This document shows, in pieces, positions 39,990 to 49,073 of a stretch of DNA of 64,000 nucleotides; within the stretch, counting starts at the first letter, position 1, and every line of letters begins with the position of its first letter. Both the position numbers and the translations under genes were made by a program. The stretch is from positions 558,001-622,000 of the forward strand of contig NZ_BLRH01000034.1 in NCBI RefSeq assembly GCF_025996515.1. The letters are read 5' to 3'. The DNA comes from Rhizohabitans arisaemae. Lineage in GTDB: Bacteria; Actinomycetota; Actinomycetes; Streptosporangiales; Streptosporangiaceae. The notes under the pieces are model-generated. The model had not been told where the DNA came from. It made no database searches and saw only the letters and a program-made list of their open reading frames with translations.

Positions 39990-41432
39990 ATGCACGACAC
40001 AGAGCTGGCCTATCTGCCCGCCACGACGGCCCTGGCCATGTTCCGGGCCCGCACCCTGTCCCCGGTCGAACTGCTGGACGCGGTCATCGCCCGGGCGGAG
40101 CGGGTCGAACCGGCCGTCAACGCCTTCACCGAGGAGCTGTACGGCGAGGCGCGGGATCAGGCCAAGATCGCCGAGGCCCGCTACCTGGGACGGGACGGCG
40201 GCCCACGGGCCCTGGAAGGGCTGCCGGTCGCGGTCAAGGAAGAGCAATCGATCGCAGGCCGAAGCGAGACCTCGGGGTCACTGCTGCTGCGGGACAACAT
40301 CGCGACCGAAACCCACCCGGTCGTCGAGCGGGTGGTCGCCGCCGGCGGCCTCGTCCACGCCCGCACCACAACGCCGGAATTCTCCTGCGTGTCCTTCACG
40401 CACAGCAGACTGTGGGGGGTCACCCGCAACCCGTGGAACCTCGACTACTCACCGGGCGGCTCCTCGGGCGGCGCGGGAGCGGCACTCGCCGCGGGTACCA
40501 CCACCCTGGCCACCGGATCCGACATCGGCGGATCGATCCGCATCCCCGCATCCTTTTGCGGTGTGGTGGGATTCAAGCCGCCCTACGGCAGGGTGCCGAG
40601 TCTGCCGCCCTTCAACCTCGACCACTACTGCCACGAAGGCCCGATGGCCCGGACCGTCGCCGACACCGTCCTGCTGCAGAACGTCCTCACCGGCCCGCAC
40701 CCCGCCGACCACGCGTCCCTCGGTCCCGCGGTCCACGTCCCCGCGGCCGTAACGGCGGCCGGCATGCGGGTGGCACTCGCCGTGTACCCCGGTGACCTGC
40801 CCGTCGACCCCGAAGTCGCGGCCAACACCCGAGCCGCCGCGCAGTCCCTGGCCGACGCCGGGGTCATCGTCCGCGAGGTCGAGCTCTCCTGGACCCGAGC
40901 CGAGCTCAGCCGGGCCGCCTGGGCGCACTACGCCACCGTCTTCGGCCCGGTCGTGGCCCAGGCCGAGGCGGCGGCACCCGACCTGCTCAACCCCTACACC
41001 CGCGAGTTCCTCCGCCAGTGCCGTACCGGGCCGGCCGGCACCACCTACGTCGAGGGTCTCCACTTCGAGGCCAGGATCCACGCGGAACTGGCCGAACTGT
41101 TCCGGACCCACGACGCTCTGCTGCTGCCCACCACGGCCGTCCCCGCCTTCCTCGCCGGCGACGAATACACCGACACGGTCGTGACGGTGGACGGGGTCGA
41201 ACTCGGCTACTACGCGGAGGCCGCCATCACCGTCCCGTTCAACATGGCCGGCCGCTGCCCCGTGCTCTCCGTCCCGTCCGGCTTCGCCTCCACCGGCGTA
41301 CCCACCGGACTGCAGATCGTCGGCCGCACCTACGACGACGCCACGGTCTTCGCCCTGGCCGCCGCGCTCGAACGCACCCGGCCGTGGGCGTACGGCCCCG
41401 GCCGCCACCCGGTCGTCACCCCTCCGGCCTGA
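39990..41432 (+). CDS. Amidase signature family hydrolase
   Basis: A 480-residue amidase. The Ser-cisSer-Lys triad is visible: Lys in LPVAVKEEQS, cis-Ser in the Gly/Ser-rich SPGGSSGGAGAALAAG, and the nucleophile Ser in ATGSDIGGSIRIPA. The ATG at 39990 follows GGGAG; the frame's earlier ATG lies within the operators. It hydrolyses a carboxamide, with the substrate probably delivered by the divergent MFS transporter. Confidence 0.9.
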   Translation: MHDTELAYLPATTALAMFRARTLSPVELLDAVIARAERVEPAVNAFTEELYGEARDQAKIAEARYLGRDGGPRALEGLPVAVKEEQSIAGRSETSGSLLLRDNIATETHPVVERVVAAGGLVHARTTTPEFSCVSFTHSRLWGVTRNPWNLDYSPGGSSGGAGAALAAGTTTLATGSDIGGSIRIPASFCGVVGFKPPYGRVPSLPPFNLDHYCHEGPMARTVADTVLLQNVLTGPHPADHASLGPAVHVPAAVTAAGMRVALAVYPGDLPVDPEVAANTRAAAQSLADAGVIVREVELSWTRAELSRAAWAHYATVFGPVVAQAEAAAPDLLNPYTREFLRQCRTGPAGTTYVEGLHFEARIHAELAELFRTHDALLLPTTAVPAFLAGDEYTDTVVTVDGVELGYYAEAAITVPFNMAGRCPVLSVPSGFASTGVPTGLQIVGRTYDDATVFALAAALERTRPWAYGPGRHPVVTPPA

Positions 41433-41710
41433 TCCCGATCACGCCGGAGGGCGTACGGCTTCCACCCGGCCGGATCGGCTGCCTGGTCCACCCCGTTCCC
41501 CTGGTGAGGGCGACCCGCTCGCGAGAGACGATCGCGGCCGGCTGGGCTTCTTCCCCCCGGCACCGGACCGGCCGAATCCGGCCCTGCCTCCGGTCCAAGA
41601 GCTCGTCGGACGCGGGCGCCGGGTCGGATTCACCACCGGCGTCCGGCAGCGAACCGGTCAGCCAGGGCCGTCTCCAAGGTGTCCGATGCGGACCGGCCAA
41701 GGCTCCCCTG

Positions 41711-41741
41711 CTTCAGGCCTTCAGGGACTTCAGGCGTTCAG
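41711..41741 (+). repeat. Four spaced TTCAGG repeats before GH20 gene
   Basis: TTCAGG starts at 41711, 41719, 41728 and 41736 (steps 8, 9, 8). The array ends 40 bp before the hexosaminidase ATG and could be a regulator-binding array. The rest of 41433-41710 contains nothing I can support as a gene. Confidence 0.4.
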
Positions 41742-41780
41742 GCGATGGTGCGAATCACACGGCGAGATCAGAATGGCGAT

Positions 41781-43304
41781 ATGGCGCCAGAGGTGAACCT
41801 GATTCCCGCCCCGCGTCGTATCGAACCGACCGGAGGGTCGGGGCCGTTCGCCGGGGAAGTGCGTACCGGCGTCGATCCTTCGCTCGCGCCTGAGGGATAT
41901 CGGCTTACCGTCACCGCCGACGGCGCCGAGATCGTCGGCGGTACGGAGGCAGGGGTCTTCTGGGGGCGCCAGACCCTGCGGCAACTGCTCGGCCTGGACG
42001 CCTTTCGCCGTGCCCCGATTGAGCGGGAACCGGTCACGGTGCCCTATCTGATCGTCGAGGACGCGCCGCGTTTCGGATGGCGCGGCTTCATGCTGGACGT
42101 CGCACGGCATTTCCTGCCCAAGGACGACGTGCTGCGCTATGTCGACCTGCTGGCCGCCCACAAGCTCAACGTCCTGCACCTTCATCTCACCGACGACCAG
42201 GGCTGGCGCATCGAGATCGCACGGTACCCCCGGCTGACCGAGGTCGGCGCGTGGCGGCCGAGGACCCGGATGGGCTGGGGCGAACCGGCGATGTGGGACG
42301 AGCGGCCGCACGGCGGTTTCTACACCCGCGACGATCTGCGGGAGATCGTCGCGTACGCGGCTGGGCGGCACGTCACGGTCGTCCCGGAAATCGACCTGCC
42401 CGGCCATGCGCAGGCGGCCATCGCCGCCTACCCCGAACTGGGCAACTCCGACGTCGTCGACACCGCGGCGCTGGAGGTGAAGACCGACTGGGGCTTCAAC
42501 CGCAACGTGCTGGCCCCCACCGACGCCGTGCTGCGTTTCTACGAGGGCGTCCTGGAAGAGGTGCTGGAGATCTTCCCCGGCCCATTCGTGCACATCGGCG
42601 GGGACGAGTGTTTCAAGGACCAGTGGCGGGCGTCCCCCACGGCCCAGGCACGCATCCGCGACCTGGGGCTGAAGGACGAGGACGGGCTCCAGTCCTGGAT
42701 GATCCGCCACTACGACCACTGGCTCACCGCACGTGGCCGCCGCCTCATCGGCTGGGACGAGATCCTGGAGGGCGGATTGGCGGAGGGCGCCGCCGTCATG
42801 TGCTGGCGTTGGTACACGGGCGGCGTCGCGGCCGCGGAGGCCGGCCACGATGTGGTGATGTGCCCGCAGCAGGAGGTCTACCTCGACCACGTCCAGGCCG
42901 ACGGCGCCGAGGAGCCCGTACCGTTCGGGTGGGTGCACACGCTGGAGGACGTCTACCGGTTCGAACCCATCCCGCCGCGGCTGGCCGGGACACCCCACGC
43001 GGCCCGGGTCATCGGCACCCAGGCCAACCTGTGGACCGAGGTCGCCGAGGACCGCGGCCGGGTCGACTACCAGACCTTCCCCCGGCTCGTCGCGTTCGCC
43101 GAAGTGGCCTGGTCCGAGCTGCCACACCCGGACGAACGCGACTTCGCCGGCTTCGAGCGGCGAATGAACGCGGCCCACTACGCCCGCCTGGACGCGCTGG
43201 GCGTCGCCTACCGCCCGCCCACCGGACCCCGCCCCTGGCAGCGGCGGCCCGGTGTTCCGGGACGGATGCACGACCGGCCCCGGCGGACCTGGCGAACGGC
43301 CTGA
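41781..43304 (+). CDS. Family GH20 beta-N-acetylhexosaminidase
   Basis: A 507-residue cytoplasmic enzyme (no signal peptide). An N-terminal GH20b domain covers residues 1-95 (LIPAPRRIEPTGGSGPF), followed by the catalytic TIM barrel: FGWRGFMLDVARHF, HLHLTDDQGWRIEI, VVPEIDLPGHAQAA and the catalytic pair Asp-Glu in VHIGGDECFKDQW. Trp and Tyr residues lining the site are present (AVMCWRWYTGG). It releases terminal GlcNAc/GalNAc from chito- or other oligosaccharides by substrate-assisted catalysis. The ATG at 41781 is nearest the domain; an ATG at 41745 is possible. Single-gene unit. Confidence 0.9.
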   Translation: MAPEVNLIPAPRRIEPTGGSGPFAGEVRTGVDPSLAPEGYRLTVTADGAEIVGGTEAGVFWGRQTLRQLLGLDAFRRAPIEREPVTVPYLIVEDAPRFGWRGFMLDVARHFLPKDDVLRYVDLLAAHKLNVLHLHLTDDQGWRIEIARYPRLTEVGAWRPRTRMGWGEPAMWDERPHGGFYTRDDLREIVAYAAGRHVTVVPEIDLPGHAQAAIAAYPELGNSDVVDTAALEVKTDWGFNRNVLAPTDAVLRFYEGVLEEVLEIFPGPFVHIGGDECFKDQWRASPTAQARIRDLGLKDEDGLQSWMIRHYDHWLTARGRRLIGWDEILEGGLAEGAAVMCWRWYTGGVAAAEAGHDVVMCPQQEVYLDHVQADGAEEPVPFGWVHTLEDVYRFEPIPPRLAGTPHAARVIGTQANLWTEVAEDRGRVDYQTFPRLVAFAEVAWSELPHPDERDFAGFERRMNAAHYARLDALGVAYRPPTGPRPWQRRPGVPGRMHDRPRRTWRTA

Positions 43305-43354
43305 CCCACCACCCGAGACCGTCGCCGGGGACGAGGCCTCGGTTCGCTCCTCGG

Positions 43355-43480
43355 CTACCGGCTCATTCGCTCGCCGCCGGTGTCAGGGAGACGTTCCAGT
43401 AGTCGGCGTAGCGGCTCGTCGTGGCTTCCTTCGTCCACAATCCGGCCGCCGTCCAGGAAGACGATGCGATCGGCGCGCCG
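43355..43480 (-). pseudogene. ABC transporter ATPase C-terminal fragment
   Basis: The minus-strand reading RRADRIVFLDGGRIVDEGSH, DEPLRRLLERLP and a stop is the typical C-terminal end (after the H-loop) of an ABC exporter ATP-binding domain. Nothing upstream in frame gives Walker motifs, so only the tail survives between the hexosaminidase and esterase genes. Confidence 0.65.
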
Positions 43481-43565
43481 CTTGTGGCCGCCGGCGCGAG
43501 GCCACCGAACTCGACCGGTCTGCACGGTGGCGGCCAAGCCGACGGGCGGGAACGCCGCACCGTCC

Positions 43566-44462
43566 TCACCCGGCCAGGGCGCGTCGCAGAGCCGTGCAGA
43601 GTTCGGCGATCTGCCGCTGGGACACCTCGGCGGACAGCAGCGCGTGCGATCCGTGGAAGGTTCCGGCCCACTGGTGGAGTTCGACCGGCACTCCCGCCTG
43701 CAGCAGGCGCAGCGCGTACACGATGTTCTCGTCGCGGTTGGGGCAGAACTCCGCGGCCGCGATGTAGGCGGGGGGCAGACCGGACAGGTCGGCGGCACGC
43801 GCCGGGGCGGCGTACGGCGTGGCGGGCGCGCCGCCCAGGTAGTGCCGCCACGCCGCGGTGACCGCGTCGCGATTCATCCAGGGCGTGTCGGTGAAGTGCC
43901 GCGCCGACCACGTCTCCTGCCGGTCGTCGAGCCCGGGCTGGTTGAGCAACTGGAATCGGATCGACGGCCCGTTTTGATCACGCGCTCGCAGTGCGATCCC
44001 GGCCGCGATTCCCGCGCCGGCGCTGTGACCGCCCACCGCGATCCGATCCGGGTCGACGCCAAGCTCGGCCGCGTGCTCGACCGTCCAGTTCAGCGCGGCG
44101 TAGGCGTCGTCCAGGGCGGCCGGGTACGGATGTTCGGGGGCCAGGCGGTAGGCCACCGAGATCACCACCGCGCCGGAGCCGTCCGCGATCCGGGCGGCCC
44201 ACGGATGCTCGGTGTCCAGGTCGCCCATGACCCATCCGCCGCCGTGCAGCCACACGACGGCGCCCTGCGCCCGGTGCGGGCGGTAGATCCGCACCGCCAC
44301 GTCCGGGTCGGCGGGCACCGTACGGTCCTCGATCCGCATGTCGGCGGTGTCCGGTGCCGGCACCGCGCCGGCCAGCTCGGCGAGCTTCCTGCGCGCGGCG
44401 ACCGGGTCGGTCAGGTCGGCTCGGGGGAACAGCGGAATGAATGCTTCCAGTTCGGGATCCAT
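43566..44462 (-). CDS. Alpha/beta hydrolase, HSL-type esterase
   Basis: A 298-residue hydrolase of the hormone-sensitive-lipase group: oxyanion motif HGGGW, nucleophile elbow GGHSAGAG, acid residue in CPNRDENIVY and His in TFHGSHALL. The ATG at 44462 has GAGG 9 nt upstream. No signal peptide. It acts on short-chain esters; the natural substrate is unknown. It is divergent from a PucR-type regulator that may control it. Confidence 0.88.
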   Translation of the reverse strand: MDPELEAFIPLFPRADLTDPVAARRKLAELAGAVPAPDTADMRIEDRTVPADPDVAVRIYRPHRAQGAVVWLHGGGWVMGDLDTEHPWAARIADGSGAVVISVAYRLAPEHPYPAALDDAYAALNWTVEHAAELGVDPDRIAVGGHSAGAGIAAGIALRARDQNGPSIRFQLLNQPGLDDRQETWSARHFTDTPWMNRDAVTAAWRHYLGGAPATPYAAPARAADLSGLPPAYIAAAEFCPNRDENIVYALRLLQAGVPVELHQWAGTFHGSHALLSAEVSQRQIAELCTALRRALAG

Positions 44463-44559
44463 GCCGACCATCCTCACGGAGGCCATCCCGAAGATCAGCC
44501 GACATCCGTCGCGAACGTCACGCCGATCACGCACCGATCGGCGCGCCTATGCTCGTGTC

Positions 44560-45594
44560 ATGGAGGCACTGGCCGAACGGCTCTCGCACCTGGATTCGCA
44601 AGCCGAAGGCGCGATCCGCGTCGTCATGTACTACGACACCCTGATGCGCCGCCGGGTGGACCTCCCGGCGCTCGCCCGGGCCTCGGCGGGCCTGGCCGAG
44701 TGCGTGGCCGGGATCCGGCTCCACGGCACGGGACGGGTGATCCGCGCCTCGCCCGACGGCAGGGAGGCACCCGCCCCGCCGCCACCCCCGTCCGGCACGG
44801 CGCCGATCACGCTCGACGAGGAGGAGATCGGCACGGTGTGGCTGGAACGTCCCGGCCCACCGGGCCCGCTCGACGACATGCTGCTGGACCGGCTCGCCAT
44901 CGCCGCTGCGGCGGTCGTCGAACGGTACGGCCCGGCCCGCACCACGATGGCCGACCCCGCCCTCGTCGAGCTGGTGATCAGCGCCGACGGTGACGAGGCG
45001 GCCAGAGCCCGGGCGCTACGGCTCCTGGGCTTCCCCGCCGACCTGCCGGTCCGAGTCGTCGCCGTACGGTCTCGGCTTCCGCTCGACCAGGTCGGCGGCC
45101 TGGTCTGCCCGGCTCGCCCGGTGAAGGCGGCCCCGCTCGCCGACGTGGGCGTGCTGCTGGCCACCACCGTGGACGCGGCCCGGTTTCCGGCAGGCGTACG
45201 CGCGGGCATCGGCGCCGCCGGAAGCCCCGACCTATCCTGGCGGCAAGCCCGTACCGCCCTCCGCTTCACCACCCCGCGCCGGCCGGTCGTCCCCTACGAC
45301 GGCCTGGGCGCGCTGGCGCTGCTCGCACAGGTGCCCCGGGACGCCGCACGCGACAACGCCGACGTGGCGGCGATCGCCCGAACGGCCGGCAACCCGGAAG
45401 ATCTGGAGACTCTGGACGCCTACTGCGAAACCGGCTCCCTCCGCCGGGCCGCCGACCTTCTCCACCTGCACCACAGCAGCGTCTCCCGCCGGCTCGAGCA
45501 GATCGGGAAGACGCTGGACATCGAGCTCACCGAGCCCACCGGACTGCTCCGGGCCAGGCTCGCCCTCACCGCGTGGCGGCTGCTCGACGACTGA
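44560..45594 (+). CDS. PucR/CdaR-type regulator
   Basis: A 344-residue regulator: an N-terminal sensor region (residues 1-130), a middle GGDEF-like segment (LLGFPADLPVRVVAVRSRL ... VRAGIGAAGSPDLSWRQART), and the PucR C-terminal HTH (LETLDAYCETGSLRRAADLL, HHSSVSRRLEQIGKTL). TATGCT (44549-44554) lies 6 bp before the ATG, so leaderless transcription is likely. It is divergent from the esterase at 43566, the simplest target. Bases 45595-45784 hold nothing supportable. Confidence 0.82.
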   Translation: MEALAERLSHLDSQAEGAIRVVMYYDTLMRRRVDLPALARASAGLAECVAGIRLHGTGRVIRASPDGREAPAPPPPPSGTAPITLDEEEIGTVWLERPGPPGPLDDMLLDRLAIAAAAVVERYGPARTTMADPALVELVISADGDEAARARALRLLGFPADLPVRVVAVRSRLPLDQVGGLVCPARPVKAAPLADVGVLLATTVDAARFPAGVRAGIGAAGSPDLSWRQARTALRFTTPRRPVVPYDGLGALALLAQVPRDAARDNADVAAIARTAGNPEDLETLDAYCETGSLRRAADLLHLHHSSVSRRLEQIGKTLDIELTEPTGLLRARLALTAWRLLDD

Positions 45595-45784
45595 GGACGA
45601 GCCGTCCGGCGGCGGTCCGGCACACGCGATCAGATCCTCATCCACCTCGCAGGGCAGGGTGCGGAGCGTCTTGACGGCCCGCCCCGGGGATTCCGGGGCC
45701 GGCCTGCCCCTCGACTCAACCGGTATCCGCGGCATCGACGGTGGAGCCTTGGCTTCGGGCTCGGCCGACCGGGCTCGCGGTGCG

Positions 45785-46378
45785 TCAGCCCTTGCCGGGT
45801 GATCGCATCCCCAGCTCCGCGACGACCGCGCCTTCCACCAGTTCACGGGCGCGTTCCAGGCTCATCGAGCCGCTGAGCCACCGTTCGCTCACCCCTTCGA
45901 CCAGGGCGGTGAGCCGTTCGGCCACGTCGACGGGGACGGCGTCGGCGTCGGCCAGCCCGGCCGCCTGCGCCTGCCGGATCATGCCGGCGAGGTCGTCGGC
46001 CCATTCGCGGGTGGAGGTGCCGAGCGGCTCGCGCAGGTCGGGGTTGAAGACCGCGCTGGCCCGGAGTTCACCCCAGGCCACGCTGTTCTCCCGGACGGTG
46101 GGGGTGTCCTGCAGTTCCAGGAGCAGGAGCAGTTCGAGCTGCTCGCGCGCGTCCTTGCCGATGTCCAGGGCTTCGTGGGTGTAGCGGCCGGCTCGGTCGC
46201 TGATGAATTCCAGGGTCTTGCGCATGAGGCCGGCGCGGTCGCCGAAGTGATAGTAGATCAGCGCGGTCGACACTCCGGCCTCGGCGGACAGTTTCTCCAC
46301 CCGCAGCCCGCGCACACCGCTGTGCGCGATGACGCGGACGGCCGCTTCCAGGATCTGCCGTTGGCGATCGGACGACAT
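45785..46378 (-). CDS. TetR-family regulator
   Basis: A 197-residue repressor: HTH in residues 7-50 (ILEAAVRVIAHSGVRGLRVE, SAEAGVSTALIYYHFGDRAG). The C-terminal domain is of the BetI/TetR_C type. It is divergent from the agmatine deiminase gene. Two related palindromes at 46412-46427 and 46489-46508 fill the space and probably bind this repressor for both genes. Confidence 0.88.
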   Translation of the reverse strand: MSSDRQRQILEAAVRVIAHSGVRGLRVEKLSAEAGVSTALIYYHFGDRAGLMRKTLEFISDRAGRYTHEALDIGKDAREQLELLLLLELQDTPTVRENSVAWGELRASAVFNPDLREPLGTSTREWADDLAGMIRQAQAAGLADADAVPVDVAERLTALVEGVSERWLSGSMSLERARELVEGAVVAELGMRSPGKG

Positions 46379-46411
46379 GTCACCTCACATCACAAGGATC
46401 GGGGACGCCTT

Positions 46412-46508
46412 GACTGAAACTTCAGTCGGTCTGCAGCTTAGCAATCACTGTCGTGCTCAATGTCCAGGTCAGCGGGGTAAGCTCACTTCTGACGAAAATT
46501 TCAGTCAG
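46412..46508. promoter_or_regulatory. Two palindromic TetR operators
   Basis: GACTGAA-AC-TTCAGTC (46412-46427) is a perfect interrupted palindrome. CTGAC-GAAA-AT-TTTC-AGTCAG (46489-46508) is a related, slightly imperfect copy. One lies near the TetR start and the other just before the agmatine deiminase GTG at 46519, so the repressor would control both directions. Confidence 0.7.
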
Positions 46509-46518
46509 GGAGAGATTT

Positions 46519-47655
46519 GTGGATGTCACCCGACGCCGAACATTGCAGGCCGCGCTCTTGGCCTCCGTCGGAGGCGTGTTGAGCGCCTGCGGCGCGTCCC
46601 CCGTGGGAGGCGGGACGACGACCGCCGCCGCGCGGAACACGCCGACCGCGAAGGCCGCCGGATGGCTGATGCCCGAGGAGACGCATCCGCACCGGCTGAC
46701 CTTCATGTCGTGGCCCACCGAACTGATCTGGAAGTCCGACACCGCGGGGGTGCGCCGCGACATCGCCGGCATCGCCCGCGCGGTCGCCGGCTTCGAACCG
46801 GTCGTGCTCCTCGCCAACCCGGGGGACGTCACGTCCGCGCGGCGCGCCTGCGGCTCCCAGGTCGAGGTCGTCCCGATCCCCGTCGACGACCTGTGGATGC
46901 GCGACACCGGCCCCACCTTCGTGCTCGGCGGCAAGGACATCGCCGGAGTCGACTTCAACTTCAACGGCTGGGGCCGCAAGCAGCGGCACTCCCGCGACAA
47001 GGACGTCGCCCGCGAGATCCTGGCCAGGGAACGGATCACCAGGATCCAGGCGCCGATCGTCGGCGAGGGCGGCTCGATCGAGGTCGACGGCGTGGGCACG
47101 CTCATGGCGACCGAAAGCTCCCTGATCAACGACAACCGCAACCCCGGGAAGACCCGCGCGGACATCGAGCGCGCGCTGACGGAGACCGTCGGCGCCACCA
47201 CCTTCATCTGGGTGAAGGGAGTCAAGGGCAAGGACATCACCGACTACCACATCGACGCGCTGGCCCGCTTCTCCGAACCCGGCGTCGTGGTGATCAGCAC
47301 CCCGCCTGAGAACGCCCCCCGCGACGTCTGGACCGCCGCCCACGACCAGGCGTGCGAGGTCCTGAAGACCGCCCTCGACGTCCGCGGCAAGCGGCTCGAA
47401 CTGGTGGAGCTGCCCGAACCCGTCGACATCGGGCGCCGTGGCGAAGACTTCCTAGCCACCTACGTGAACTACTACGTGGTCAACGACGGCGTCATCCTGC
47501 CCCGCTTCGGCGACAGGAAAGCCGACAGGGACGCCGCCGCCGTCATCCGCGACCTCTACCCGGGGCGCGAGGTCGTGCAGGTGCCCGTCGACGCCCTCGG
47601 CGAAGGCGGTGGCGGCATCCACTGCGCCACCCAGCAGCTGCCCAAGCGGAACTGA
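46519..47655 (+). CDS. Agmatine deiminase-like protein with lipoprotein/Tat signal
   Basis: A 378-residue peptidylarginine-deiminase-fold enzyme (agmatine deiminase family): MSWPTELIWKS, PVDDLWMRDTGPTFVLGG, IVGEGGSIEVDG and catalytic Cys369 in GGGGIHCATQQLP. Unusually it starts with a twin-arginine-like and lipobox signal: TRRRTLQAALLASVGGVLSA followed by Cys24, so it is probably a membrane-anchored exported enzyme, whereas most relatives are cytoplasmic. The GTG at 46519 follows GGGAGAG. It converts agmatine to N-carbamoylputrescine or acts on a similar guanidine outside the membrane. Controlled by the divergent TetR. Confidence 0.87.
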   Translation: MDVTRRRTLQAALLASVGGVLSACGASPVGGGTTTAAARNTPTAKAAGWLMPEETHPHRLTFMSWPTELIWKSDTAGVRRDIAGIARAVAGFEPVVLLANPGDVTSARRACGSQVEVVPIPVDDLWMRDTGPTFVLGGKDIAGVDFNFNGWGRKQRHSRDKDVAREILARERITRIQAPIVGEGGSIEVDGVGTLMATESSLINDNRNPGKTRADIERALTETVGATTFIWVKGVKGKDITDYHIDALARFSEPGVVVISTPPENAPRDVWTAAHDQACEVLKTALDVRGKRLELVELPEPVDIGRRGEDFLATYVNYYVVNDGVILPRFGDRKADRDAAAVIRDLYPGREVVQVPVDALGEGGGGIHCATQQLPKRN

Positions 47656-47889
47656 ACCGAACGCTCCCACTTTGCGTTGCCGCAGGGATCGAGACGTGGG
47701 TGGCGAAAGCCTTCAACGAGTCGGCATCGGCGGGATGTCGCTTTCCTCGGCTCGCATCATGATCCACACAGGAAGCGGGCCTGCCCCTGCACGGCCAGGA
47801 ACAGCTCGAGCAACGCCCCGGGCAGGCACCGCGGCGCATGCTCTCCGCGGTCGTCGATGTGGACCCGGTGCCCTACCCTCGCGAGTACG

Positions 47890-47979
47890 GCGATGCGCCC
47901 CGTTCGAAACGACGACGTCGATTTCCTTCCGCCGGAGCCAGAGCCCGCCGAACCCGGCTCCCGCTGTCAGGACCTTCAC
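47890..47979 (-). pseudogene. N-terminal remnant of a second FAD oxidoreductase
   Basis: A GTG overlapping the monooxygenase stop (GTGA) begins the frame VKVLTAGAGFGGLWLRRKEI, then DVVVSNGAHR. This is the start of a PHBH-type flavoprotein (beta strand, GxGxxG, then IDVVV strand) with about eight residues deleted in the helix, after which homology is lost. It was once translationally coupled to the gene at 47976. Bases 47656-47889 hold no other gene I can support. Confidence 0.5.
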
Positions 47980-48866
47980 GGTGAGTACCTCTCTTTGAGT
48001 GCGTCGGCCATCGCTTGGTCGGCGGCGGGTCGCCGCTCCCGGTCGTAGGCGTCGAGCGGAGCCTCGCCGCCCAGGATCTCGGCCAGGCGGTACGCATCCC
48101 GGATCCGCGCGTTGCCGTGGAGGCCGGGAGCGGGTGGCAGCGTGTAGGCCGACTTGGCCATGAGGACCACCCGCCGGTGCACGAACGTGTCGGCCACCCT
48201 CGCGGCGACCTCCGTCACGGTGACGCCCAGCAGATCGACCGGCATGTCCGCGCCCAGCGCCTTGACGACCAGTTCGCCGGGATCACCGGCCTCGGGAACG
48301 CTCAAGGACCACGTTCCCGGCTCCTCGGGCAGCAAGATGCCGCCGACCGCGCGGACCAGGAAACCGTCGCGTTCTTCCAGTTCGGCGCGGAAACGGATGG
48401 TGTGCAGGTGGCCGAGCGTGCCGGACCCGTGCACCCCGATGCCGAGGCTGTCCCTGATCGTGCCGTCGTCGGCGGCGATCACGTACTCGGCGTCGAGGTC
48501 CGCCGCCCGGACGCCCATCCGTACCTCTGCCCCCAGCCGCGTGGCCTCCGCCAGCATCAGCACCTCGAGCTCGTGCTCGTTGCAGGAGACTCCGCCGGTG
48601 GGCGTGCGGAGCAGCGTGCGTTCGGCGTCCGCCAGCGTGTTCAGCGCGAACAGCCGGCCTGCGTGATCGAGTGCGATCCTGCGGACCGGCTCGTCGAGCC
48701 CCGCGGAGCCCAGCAACCGCATGGTCGCGTCGGTGAGCAGGTGATTGCGGGGTGCGCGGGGTACTTCCCGCTCCTGCTCCAGGACCGTGCAGGCAACTCC
48801 TCGGGCGCCCAGGAAGGCGGCGACCGCAAGGCCGCTGAGGCCACCGCCGACGATCAGTACATCCAC
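47976..48866 (-). CDS. FAD-dependent monooxygenase-like flavoprotein
   Basis: A 296-residue PHBH-type flavoprotein: FAD-binding VLIVGGGLSGLAVAAFLGAR and a C-terminal region with VVLMAKSAYTLPPAPGLHGN, GNARIRDAYRLAEILGG in place of the usual GD motif (GDAAH is changed, since MAKSAYTLPP stands there). It is shorter than the typical 370-390 residues. The GTG at 48866 follows GGAG. Upstream are two operator-like palindromes and the N-terminal stump of a TetR gene, so its repressor seems lost. Confidence 0.75.
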   Translation of the reverse strand: MDVLIVGGGLSGLAVAAFLGARGVACTVLEQEREVPRAPRNHLLTDATMRLLGSAGLDEPVRRIALDHAGRLFALNTLADAERTLLRTPTGGVSCNEHELEVLMLAEATRLGAEVRMGVRAADLDAEYVIAADDGTIRDSLGIGVHGSGTLGHLHTIRFRAELEERDGFLVRAVGGILLPEEPGTWSLSVPEAGDPGELVVKALGADMPVDLLGVTVTEVAARVADTFVHRRVVLMAKSAYTLPPAPGLHGNARIRDAYRLAEILGGEAPLDAYDRERRPAADQAMADALKERYSP

Positions 48867-48879
48867 GGGGAGCACTCCT

Positions 48880-48941
48880 TTCTTCAACAATGTTGAAGAA
48901 TAGTAGGCGAGCACTCCGATTACTTCAACAGCGTTGGAGAA
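48880..48941. promoter_or_regulatory. Twin palindromic operators before the monooxygenase
   Basis: TTCTTCAACA (48880-48889), one central base and TGTTGAAGAA (48891-48900) form a perfect palindrome. A second copy, CTTCAACA-GC-GTTGGAG (48923-48939), has one mismatch and the same following AATAG. Both are typical TetR-type sites and lie between the monooxygenase and the TetR stump. Confidence 0.7.
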
Positions 48942-48959
48942 TAGGGAGGATCAGGAGCC

Positions 48960-49073
48960 GTGAGCAGTCGTGCCGGTAAACGGCGTTCCGGCACGGGAGC
49001 CGGCGTCCGGGGCATGTCGTCCAGGCGGCTGCTCTCGGCAGGACTTCCGACGGCTCGTTGTGTTTGGCAATGA
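48960..49073 (+). pseudogene. Truncated TetR regulator (N-terminal stump)
   Basis: A 37-codon frame with a good ribosome site (GGGAGGA) starts GTG and reads VSSRAGKRRSGTGAGVRG, the usual basic leader of TetR repressors just before the helix-turn-helix, and then loses homology before a stop at 49071-49073. Its place, divergent from a monooxygenase and beside two palindromes, fits a lost local repressor. Bases 49074-49263 show no gene. Confidence 0.45.
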
